A DNA stretch of 64,000 bases from the NCBI GenBank assembly GCA_023548195.1, contig JAJHZJ010000009.1, forward strand, positions 4,481,001-4,545,000. The letters are read 5' to 3'. Below are positions 56,033 through 64,000 of this stretch, one piece after another. Position 1 is the stretch's first letter. Every line of letters begins with the position of its first letter. The notes beneath the pieces were generated by a model. The model saw only the letters and a list, made by a program, of their open reading frames with translations, was not told the origin of the DNA and made no database searches. A program made the translations under genes and the position numbers. The DNA is from Bettongia penicillata ogilbyi. Taxonomy: Eukaryota > Chordata > Mammalia > Diprotodontia > Potoroidae.

Positions 56033-56390
56033 AGTTTTCCCCCACCTTAATATTGATTGTGATTTTTTTTTTTTTGGCTCCAGGAACAAAACTCCTAAAT
56101 ATGGGTTTGGGTTCATCCTTGTTCCCAGAAATGGAGATCAATCCTGGACCTACCAGGAGAAACTCTATTAGTGACTCAAGAGATTTGCCACAGAATCTCA
56201 GAACTGGAACTAGGCAAGTACATTAATAAACCTCTAGACTAAGGAAGAAATTTAGGACCAAATGGTTTATCTAAGGCAACCCAGTTCAGTTGATTAGGGC
56301 AGAGCCAATAGTCAACCCAACCAACATCTTGACTCCTAATCCCGATCTCTTTCTGGTGTGGCTCTTCTTAGTAATAATTTTGTTTGTCTT
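56033..56390 (+). repeat. local duplication, copy A
   Basis: 'ttaatattgattgtgatttt', 'catccttgttcccagaaatg', 'gaaactctattagtgactca' + 'agaga', 'ggaactaggca' and, at the end, 'cttcttagtaataattttgt' all recur in the same order in copy B (56868-57715). The middle part, around 56190-56320, also resembles a MIR/THER fragment. Confidence 0.85.
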
Positions 56391-56679
56391 ATTAACATTT
56401 AGGAAAGCTTTCTGGAGAATGACCTGAGTGATCCAGTTCTTTTTAAAAAATGAATGGATGCCTTCTTTCTGCCCCTTCTTCCTCTCAGATATACCCATGG
56501 AAAGCAGAGGCATTCAAAAGAAAGTAATTTCATTAACTTGACAATTGCATTCAAATAGGGAATCATTATTTTCATAATTGTCCATTATATTACCCAAATA
56601 TTTTGAAACTTCACTAAGGATTTTAGTTACGAAGTTCTAAAAAAGTCAGTTGTTTAGAATAGGGGTTCTGATGACTTCT

Positions 56680-56845
56680 TTCTCCTCCACATTAGCTGGT
56701 TTGTACTTGCTTATTGGCATGTTGTCCCTCTCACTAAACTGGGAGCTCCTTGAGGGCAGAAACTATCGTTTTCCTGTCTTTGTATCCCCATTGTTTTGAT
56801 AGTGTCTAGCACATAGTAATTGTTTAATATATGCTTTTTGACCAT
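56680..56845 (+). repeat. L2 3' end
   Basis: 'ctgggagctccttgagggca', 'tgtctttgtatccccattgt' and 'tgtctagcacatagtaattg'. It lies between the two copies of the local duplication. Confidence 0.9.
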
Positions 56846-56867
56846 CATGGACCCTTTTGGCGATCTG

Positions 56868-57715
56868 CCTTCAGTCTTTCTCTGCTTTAATATTGATTGT
56901 GAGTTTTTTTGTCCCTAGGAAATGACACTAGTTTAATTACTAGTTAACTCCTAGTCATACATCCTTGTTCCCAGAAATTGATACCAACTCTGGACCTATC
57001 CAGGCGAAACTCTATTAGTGACTCAAGAGACTTCAGTCAGCAACAGAATCTAAGAATTAGAACTAGGCATGAATATTAGAAGATGTCTGGTCCACTTCTT
57101 TCATTTTTTTCTTTCAGTTTTTTTTAATGTATATTTATTTTTAGTTTTCAGCATTCATTTCTACGAAATTTTGAGTTCCAAATTTTCTCCCCATTTCTTC
57201 CCTCCTCCCACCCCATAGCACCTTGCATTCTGATTACTCTTTCCCCTAATCTGCCTTCCCTTCTATCATACCCCTCCCTTCCCTTATCCTCATCTTCTCT
57301 CTTTTTTCATAGGGCAAGATAGATTTCTCTACCCCATTACCTGTATTTCTTATTTCTCAGTTGTATGCAAAAACAATTCTCAACACTTGTTCCTAAAACT
57401 TTGAGTTCCAACTCCTCTCCCTTCCTCCCTCCACACCCATCCCCACTGAGAAGGCAAGCAATTCAATATAGGCTATAATATATGTATCGTTTTGCAAGTG
57501 ACTTCCATAATAGTCATGTTGTATATGACTAACTATATTTCCCTCCATCCTACCCTGTCCCCATTTCTTCTATTCTCTCTTTTGACCTTGTCCCTTCCCA
57601 AAAGTGTTTACTTCTAATAGCTCCATCCTCTCATTTGCCTCCTAATCCAGTTCTCTTCTCTGTGTTGCTTTTCTTAGTAATAATTTTGTCCCTTCTAATA
57701 ATATTATTTTTAAAT
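56868..57715 (+). repeat. local duplication, copy B, split by a HAL1 tail
   Basis: The left part is 56868-57090 and the right part about 57645-57715 ('cttagtaataattttgtccc'). By eye the shared parts are around 75-85 % similar to copy A, so the duplication is old. About 100 bp of copy A have no counterpart, perhaps lost when the HAL1 tail inserted. Confidence 0.8.
57100..57640 (-). mobile_element. 5'-truncated HAL1/L1 3' UTR
   Basis: On the given strand: a T-rich start, 'cattcatttctacgaaattt', 'aactttgagttccaactcct', 'gagaaggcaagcaattcaat' and 'aagtgacttccataatagtc', in the order of 11025-11653. No ORF remains. Confidence 0.88.
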
Positions 57716-57841
57716 ACATAAACACATGGAATTACTAAGGAAACTAATTGTAGTAAAACACAATGATCATTTTTTTTTTTTTTTTTAACAGTTCATGGAT
57801 ACCCAATTAAGAACTCCTGGAGAAACAAGAAAGGGCTAGTA

Positions 57842-58035
57842 TTAGGGTGGGGAAATTGCTGCCTGGGGGCCACCTGTGGCTTACAGGTCCTTGGGTGCAG
57901 CCTTTTGACTGAGTCCAAGTTTTGAAGAACAAATCTTCTGATTAAAGGGATTTATTCTGTGAAGTTTGGATTCAGTCAAAGGGCTGCACTTGAGAACCTA
58001 GAGGACCACATGTAAAGTCAGGTTCCCCACCCCTG
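57842..58035. mobile_element. palindromic hAT-type MITE with 8-bp target-site duplication
   Basis: The 194-bp element is flanked by 'ggctagta' (57834-57841) and 'ggctagtt' (58036-58043). Its right end 'ggttccccacccctg' pairs with the left end 'ttagggtggggaaattg'. The arms stay complementary for most of their length: left 'gggtgcagccttttgactga' against right 'attcagtcaaagggctgcac'. An 8-bp duplication and a 'caggggtgg' terminus are hAT hallmarks. It has no coding capacity, so it was mobilised by a transposase from elsewhere. Confidence 0.92.
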
Positions 58036-58159
58036 GGCTAGTTAAACTCTTTTGATTTACAAATGGAGGGTAGGACTCTATAACCTACTTGGATTCAAAC
58101 ACTTTCCTCCTTCTATGAGTTAGCAGACCTTTTTCTTCAAGACCTTTTCCCATTATGCT

Positions 58160-58365
58160 GTTTTCCTGTGTCCCTTACCAGGGCTACCATCCTGGGCCGT
58201 CTCCAGTGGTCCTGATGAATATCTGGCCACTGGACCCAGATGGCTCTGGAGTAGACAGTGAGGCTGGTGACCTTGCACAGCCCTCTGTCACTCAAATGAA
58301 GTCATGTCATCATTTCCCTGATGTCATGGGCCACTTTGTAAACAGACAAACACAACCAGGGCTCA
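58160..58365 (+). repeat. RTE-type SINE tail fragment
   Basis: 'tcctgatgaatatctggcca', 'acccagatggctctggagta', 'ccttgcacagccctctgtca' and 'ccctgatgtcatggg' match the tail half of 51741-52054. The SINE head and CORE are missing. The 72-codon frame here is incidental. Confidence 0.85.
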
Positions 58366-58694
58366 CTATGTGAACCCTGTGACAGAAATAAACCACTGAA
58401 TGAATGCATAAAGGTAGCAAGAAGTGGAAAATGGATTTTTATTGTGCCTTATCAAATGAAAAGAGCAGTGAAATGTAAATCTGTTAAAAAGCACATACTA
58501 TCTTATGGTTTCATTTTGTACTTTAACTCCTCACCAGATAACAGTTGTCAGGCTCTTAAAAGGCTAGGGAGAATGAGGTGTTGGTGGTGCCAAAAATAAT
58601 TGGCTGTTAATATCCCTGGAAGGAGTAAAGAAAAGAGAGGGAGACTTTGAAGCCAGTAGATGTCCAAATTTCTTGGATGGACATCCAGCAAACC

Positions 58695-58835
58695 CTTTTG
58701 AGGTTAAGATCCAGAGCTGAAAAGGAACTTAGAGGCCAGGGTAGTCCAACGTGTTCATTTTATAAATGAGGAAATTTGGATGTAGAGACGTTAAGTAAGT
58801 TGTTTAAGGTGAAGCAGGTAGTGATAGCTGCAGTG
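58695..58835 (+). repeat. MIR/THER-like SINE fragment
   Basis: 'atccagagctgaaaaggaac' + 'ttagaggccagggtagtcca', 'cattttataaatgaggaaat' and 'gttaagtaagttgtttaagg'. Confidence 0.75.
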
Positions 58836-59149
58836 GGTTAGACAAGATGGTGTGTTTGGAGTCCCAGAAAAAAGGACCCAAAGCCAAGAAGAGATAAGGA
58901 GGTTGGGCAGGAAGAAGGGTAACTACCTTGAAAGTGAGACCATGAAAATACTAAAGAAGAGGAAAATCATGAGGCTTCTCACATTGATGGCCTATCTGCT
59001 GTTGGAGTCAATAGTATGTTCTTTTTGTGTGGTAATGTGTTAGCCTCATTCTCCCTTTTAGTGAAGGCTAGCACCCACGTGTGAAAGGTCATACATAGGA
59101 CAGTAGACCAAGAGTTGGAAGCCTTGTGATTCACACTCTCTCCCAATTC

Positions 59150-59285
59150 CCTGTCCCCATTTAATGTTTCAGAAAACAGTTCTAGGAGGTTCAGTAATTG
59201 CCAGATATTACACAGGAGTGAGCATCCAAAGCAAGGTTTGAACCCAAATCTTTTGATTCCAGAGGTTTTTATTGTAACATATGGG
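59150..59285 (-). repeat. MIR-type fragment
   Basis: 'ttcagtaattgccagatatt' + 'acacaggagtgagcatccaa' + 'agcaaggtttgaacccaaat' + 'cttttgattccag' is a reversed MIR core and head. Confidence 0.6.
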
Positions 59286-59969
59286 TTCTTTCAACTCAGC
59301 ATTAAGTCTCAGGTGGAAAATTCTCACTCTGCCTTGACAGAGTAAAAATTCCCCCAACCCACACTGACAGAAATCTATCAGAACAGACAATCTCTTTTTT
59401 TCCTGTCACATAATAAGGGAAAAAGTCCAAGAGGAGTTTTCTCTGTACATCCTTTCCCATTTCCTTGCCTGTTCCTTTATTCATTAGTACTTGCTGTCTA
59501 TTTTTCTCCAAGACACTAGATTCTGTGCTAGTGTATTTATCTTAGCCTGGCCTTAACATATAGGGATAGTGCCTTTTCCTCAAAGACTTGACTTGGGATC
59601 ATTGTATATACATTTTCATATCTGCAAACCAATTATATTTGTTATTCTGCAATGACCTCTAATTAGCAATCGTGATTGAAAGTTTTGGAGAATTTTTATT
59701 TTGTTTTGGCCACTTTATGATAATGGTGTAGAGTACAGTAGGAATAGAATAGATCTGAATAGAAGGGAGGTCATAGTGTTAGGAAAGTCTGGGTTCCAGT
59801 TCTATATCTGATGCTTGCCATGATTGACAGTGTCCCCACACAATGCTCTAAAGCTGTAAATTATGCTTCATTTACCAATCTGCAGCTGAGGAGGGAGTTC
59901 TATACAGGACATTCTGCATAATTGGGAAATCATAAAATTCAAAGAAAAAAACTTAATGGCATTTCTTTA

Positions 59970-60130
59970 GGAGTAAGTAGATCTAGGTTCTAGAACTAGC
60001 TTTGCTAGTAACTCACAGTATGACCCTACCCTGGGTGAATTCTCAAAATTCCATTTCCTCATCTATAAAATGAATGGGCTAGACAATATGGTCTCTCCCC
60101 TGACTTCAGGATTCTATAAATCAGCAGTCA
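59970..60130 (+). repeat. MIR SINE fragment
   Basis: 'tctaggttctagaactagct' + 'actcacagtatgaccctacc' and 'tttcctcatctataaaatga' + 'atgggctagacaatatggtc'. A weaker MIR-like segment precedes it at 59780-59900. Confidence 0.75.
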
Positions 60131-60134
60131 TTCA

Positions 60135-61160
60135 TAAAGGGAGAGCTAGAAGAGCCTTTTGAGATAGATGGCTACTTCTTGCTACCATGGATATTAGATT
60201 CTTTGGTACCCAGATTCATGCTTTGCTAGCTCATGTCTATTGCATGAGGGCCAACTCTCACATCTGCTTGTTGACTTTTCAACTTGAGCGTAGCAACTGC
60301 AATAGGAAATCCAGACAACATGAGATATAAACTCATTGTGTGATGTCTGTGGAAGCCTCGCCTGAGTCCTCAGTGAAACATGTGCCTATGCACATGGTCC
60401 CAAGATATCCATTTCCAAGCCATCTGGGTTCAGGGGAGGGGCTCAGCAGTTGTACCCAGGATACTGGTGAAACAGTAGAACCAGGACTGCGGAACAGTCA
60501 CAAGAAAAAAGAATGCTACCTTAGGGCCCGATTTGCTCCTGAGTTTGATACCAGTTATGCACATAGGACTCTAGGAATCCAGATGAGTTTGTCAGAGAGA
60601 ACAACATGAGTGCAATGATGGCGTCAACGCTCACTGGAAAGAAATTCAGATTTTTACTAGATGCTTTTTTCCCCCTTATGCCTGATATCATCCTAATGAT
60701 GTGCATGTAAAACACATTAGGGCAAATTCTCTCACAATTTCCTTCTTAGCAATAAAGGTTTCATTAGAGTAGCAGTGCAGGCCTCTAGTTATTCACAGAA
60801 CATCTGCTTAATAATTTCGTGTTTCTGTTCTGCAGTAACTGCCAGCAGGGAACTCAGTATCTCCCCATACCTCTGACCAACAGAGCGGGAGAATAGTAGA
60901 TGTCATTTAAAGGGGATTAGCTTTCTAAGTTGCTTTTGTCCCTGGGAGAAGCAGAGGGGAAGGGGAGAGAATGGAAAGGCATGGGAACTGTAATATCTTT
61001 AAAATAAAGATGGAAATGTATTTACCATCTAACAAAAGCATCTGCCCTCTCCCTGTTGTTCATCGATTTTTTCTAGTTTACTCAGTTTGAATTGTTGTCT
61101 CATTCGTCATAGCTAAGTGGAGAATTTTATTTATTAGAATTGGATCCATGACTCTCATCC
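60135..61160. other. no recognised feature
   Basis: About 1 kb with little repeat content and balanced composition. The 89-codon frame at 60340-60609 (+) has no motif. It could hold conserved non-coding DNA, but nothing in the sequence proves it. Confidence 0.4.
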
Positions 61161-61164
61161 TTTC

Positions 61165-61275
61165 ACTTCAAAAAGAATTCAAGATCCTTGAGGACAGAGA
61201 TTATTTTATTTTTGTCTTTGTATTCATGGTGCCTGTCGGTGTCTTGGACAGAGGAGGGGATTAATAAATGATTAA
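61165..61275 (+). repeat. L2 3' end
   Basis: 'aagatccttgaggacagaga', 'tttttgtctttgtattcatg' and 'gaggggattaataaatgatt'. Confidence 0.8.
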
Positions 61276-61284
61276 TTAAATTAA

Positions 61285-62650
61285 ACAGATATTAATTAAA
61301 TACTTACTGTAGGCAGGGTATTATATTTGGTACTTAAGGTGAAAAAGACAAAGGCTTTGTCTTAAAGGAACTTAGAGCCTATTAGGCCCAAATAAATATG
61401 ATATATGGTAGAATTAGATGAAGGCAAAGGAGAGATAGAGAAAAAGGGCTGTAAGAGAAATTTAGGAGAGAGACATTACTTTTAGCTGAGGAGATGAAAG
61501 AGTAAGTTAGAAAGGAGATACCAGCTGACTTTGACCTCCAATGAAAAGAAGACTTTTAAAAGGTGTAGTAGGAGGAATGTGGTCAAAGGATAAGGGAAAG
61601 CCTGTGTGAATGGATGGAGATCAGAGTAAAATTGAATAACAGATACTGACACAGTTTGTATGGAATTCAAAGTGCATGAGGGAAGAACAACATGAAAATG
61701 ACAGGAAATGTAGGTAGGGGCTGTGTCTTACCTTATAGGTAACAGGGAGCTATTGATGGCTCTTAAGCAAGAGTGACCTATTCATACCTATGTTTTTGGA
61801 AGGATGGATTAGATAGGGGAAAAACAGAAAGGAGGAAGGTAAGTTAGGATGTGCCTGCAATCATCCAAATGAAAAGTGATGGGTGAATAAAATAAGGCTG
61901 TGGCAGTATGAGAGGAAAGGAACACGTAGATATGACATATTTCAGAATAAGAAAAAATATCACCTGGCAGTTGATTGTTTCAAGAAGGTGAGATTAGTGA
62001 TGGCATTAATAAGAACAGGAAAATGAGTGCTTGGGCACTGGTTAGGATGTGTGTTGAGGTGGCAATGGTGATAACAGATTTTAGCAAATTATATTTGAAG
62101 TTCTAACAGGACATGAATTTGAAGTGCTGGGGATGCCCAGAAATTATAGGACAGGAGCTCAGGGAAGAGAGGAAGACTGGATAGATTTCCATGGAGGATA
62201 TGATTATATTTATATTGGATATAATTTTATTAGTACTGGGTATATCTTTGAATTTGGGGATCATCTACATAGAGGTGATGATTGAAGTTGTGGGAGTAGA
62301 GGAATTTAGAGTCAATGAAAGAAAAACATGCCAGAGGCAGATCTTTGGGGGAATGTTCACATTTGGAAGAGGGAAAGGAGCTAATAAAATAAAGACAAAG
62401 CAATGAAAGAATTAGCAAGAAAAGTTTCAAGAGCATGTGGTGTGTCTGAGGGGGGTGGAGATAGAGAGCAGGAGAGACTATCCCATGTCAACAATGCCAA
62501 ATACAGCAGAATGGTCTCAAGAGGGATAGGGATGAGAAGAAGGCCATTGGGTTTGATAAGTAGGTGGTCACTGATAATCTTGGAGGGAGAATTTTTGACA
62601 GAGTGGTGGGGATGGGAGCCTGGTTCTAGGGGGCTAAGGAGCAACTGAAT
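61285..62650 (+). repeat. ancient mammalian LINE-type 3'-end repeat (long copy)
   Basis: It starts with 'attaattaaatacttactgt' + 'aggcagggtattatatttgg', then 'aaggaacttagagcctatta', 'taacagggagctattgatgg', 'gatcatctacatagaggtga' and 'ggcagatctttgggggaatg' in the usual order of the family. The open frames inside (62191, 62403 and minus partners) are not conserved coding sequence as far as I can judge. Confidence 0.6.
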
Positions 62651-62789
62651 GGTGAAGGAATGGAAGCAATGAGGATTGTTTACTCATCTAGGAAATTTAT
62701 CAGTAAAGGAGAAAAGAGATAGAAGAACAGCTTGGGGTGGCAAGGTCAAGGGGATGCTATTTTAGGATAGAGGGAGATGTGGATATCCC

Positions 62790-62945
62790 ATGAGCAGCCT
62801 GTATAGCACTGTGTGTAGGATACTGGCTCAGGAATTAGAGGACCTCAGTTTCAATCCCAGCTCTAATTAATTTTACATGTGTGACCTTTAGCAAATCATT
62901 TCATATTCCCCCCACCCCCACCTCAGTTTAAACAAATATGTTGTC
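62790..62945 (+). repeat. MIR SINE fragment
   Basis: 'actggctcaggaattagagg' + 'acctcagtttcaatcccagc' + 'tctaattaattttacatgtg' + 'tgacctttagcaaatcattt'. It stops at the following hAT-like MITE. Confidence 0.8.
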
Positions 62946-62949
62946 CTAA

Positions 62950-62993
62950 ATCAGGGATTCTTAACTCTCTCTCTCACTTTCTCTCTCTCTTTG

Positions 62994-63024
<31 letters not shown>

Positions 63025-63138
63025 GTATGTGAAATATTTTTAAATGCTTGAAATAAAATACACAGAATTATGAAAGAAACCAATTATAATGAAATTCAGT
63101 TATCAAAATATTTATTAAGTTTAAGGTTAAGAATTCCC
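62950..63138 (+). mobile_element. hAT-like MITE carrying a (TC)n expansion
   Basis: Left end 'cagggattcttaactctctc', right end 'taaggttaagaattccct', body 'gaaaccaattataatgaaat'. Inverted 'gattcttaac'/'gttaagaat' ends are visible. A (TCTC/TCTG)n tract at 62966-63026 has grown inside. Confidence 0.7.
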
Positions 63139-63139
63139 T

Positions 63140-63520
63140 CTCTACATAAATGAATATATGAGAAAGCATTTATTAGGTATTTGCCATGTACCAAACACTG
63201 TACATATAAGTATAAAATAAAAGATTACCCCTGTCCTCAAGCAACTTACATTCCAATAGGGGACAGTAGTTGCAGAGGAATGGTGTCTGGGGCCAGAGAG
63301 AGTATATTTATATAGCGCTTCTAGGAACAATGGCAGAATTGATTTGATCATGGTTCCAGCTCTGGAGGTGGGATGTAAGATGTCAAGGTAACTGGCAAGG
63401 TTGTCAAGAAAATGACTAGGAAGTAAGAAAGGAAGTAGACCCAGTGAGGCAGTCACCCATCAGGTCAATGGGAGTGGAGTGGGGAGAGCAGAGTTCCAGA
63501 AGTGAAAAGGTTAAGAGCCT
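63140..63520 (+). repeat. ancient mammalian 3'-end repeat
   Basis: 'gaaagcatttattaggtatt' + 'tgccatgtaccaaacactgt', 'ctgtcctcaagcaacttaca' and further purine-rich sequence of the same kind as 61285-62650. Confidence 0.6.
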
Positions 63521-63599
63521 CAGTGGCACGGTCTCTGAACTGGGTGGCGAGGTGGTTAATGTGTTCAAGGAATAGGGCAAGGAATAAGGTTTCCTTAGT

Positions 63600-64000
63600 C
63601 CCTTCTCTGTCTGGATCTTTGGATCCAATCTCAATAAATTTAAAATTCAGCCCTCCATGTTTTCCCCTTACCCCTTCCTTCTTGTGGCTTTACCATGTCT
63701 TCCCATGGCATTTCCTGTTGTGCCGTAGTGCAGATGCGTCATCTGTTTCCTCTTCTCCCTCCCCTCTCATTTCCAGTTCATCCTCAGTTTTTATTCACCA
63801 GATTTCTGTGTCTGACGCATCTATCCCCACATTTTTGCCCTCACTACCGTAGCTCTAGAAAGGCGATGTGAAATTGCCTCGCTGAACTGTTCTGGAGCCA
63901 CTTTCGTGATTCTTCCCATCTCTGCTCTCATTTCTTTCTCTAATGCATTCGCTGTGTTACTGCCGGAATGATCTTTTGGTTTTATTATTTTTACTTGTAG
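63600..64000 (+). repeat. possible L2 upstream segment
   Basis: 'gtgttactgccggaatgatc' near the window end resembles the L2 '-ctgccagagtgatctttct-' region, and the C/T-rich 63640-63850 would fit L2 upstream of it. Weak; it runs off the window. The 116-codon + frame 63502-63852 is not recognised as a gene. Confidence 0.35.

Noticed and set aside
62191..62648. Opposed open frames on both strands (60-87 codons)
   Set aside because: They lie within an ancient purine-rich repeat, whose low stop density on both strands explains them.

Overview
This is a 64 kb stretch of vertebrate nuclear DNA. The repeats point to a marsupial mammal. It is AT-rich, long open frames are scarce, and I can support no intact host protein gene, rRNA or tRNA. 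The marsupial call rests on many tRNA-derived CORE-SINEs of the MAR1 kind (head with Pol III A and B boxes, MIR-like core, and either an RTE-like or a 'caaatgg(g)gtcat' tail), on L1/HAL1 sequences of the type I know from marsupial genomes, and on a background of old L2, MIR and hAT relics. I cannot name the species. The window looks intergenic or like a very long intron.

Layout. 1-3.5 kb: unique sequence with a MIR and a small L1 tail. 3.5-7.7 kb: an old, decayed L1-like LINE on the + strand, opened by a MAR/RTE SINE (5077-5388) and a younger 5'-truncated L1 (5753-6779, minus, 11-bp target-site duplication). 7.8-17.7 kb: microsatellites, L2 and MIR copies, hAT relics, a possible solo LTR, and a 5'-truncated HAL1 tail with a perfect 16-bp duplication (11025-11653). 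18.8-23 kb: MAR1 SINEs and a Ty3/gypsy reverse transcriptase/RNase H relic (minus, about 21420-21890). 23-35 kb: mostly L2, MIR and old 3'-end repeats, with an exact-period 52-bp tandem array at 31032-31343. 35.3-38.76 kb: a full-length ORF2-less L1 (HAL1 type) on the minus strand with a 13-bp target-site duplication and an internal 540-bp tandem duplication. 40.1-42 kb: a long hairpin, a second ORF2-less L1 of different build, and an older L1 tail. 44.8-47.4 kb: a third ORF2-less L1 on the + strand with a nearly readable ORF1. 49-53 kb: SINEs and a (TATC)n array. 53.4-57.7 kb: two unexplained local duplications, one a near-identical 95-bp pair that frames a 66-nt candidate exon. 57.8-64 kb: a textbook palindromic hAT MITE, L2 and MIR, and long ancient 3'-end repeats.

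How the parts relate. The coding remnants belong to mobile elements. HAL1 copies encode only the ORF1 RNA-binding chaperone and would depend on ORF2 protein supplied by full L1s. The SINEs would depend on RTE or L1 machinery, and the MITEs on hAT or mariner transposases. No gene cluster or operon-like system is present. The most interesting items are the HAL1 with a duplicated ORF1 C-terminal region, the open gypsy RNase H relic, the duplicated candidate exon, the 80-bp-arm hairpin and the 52-bp array.
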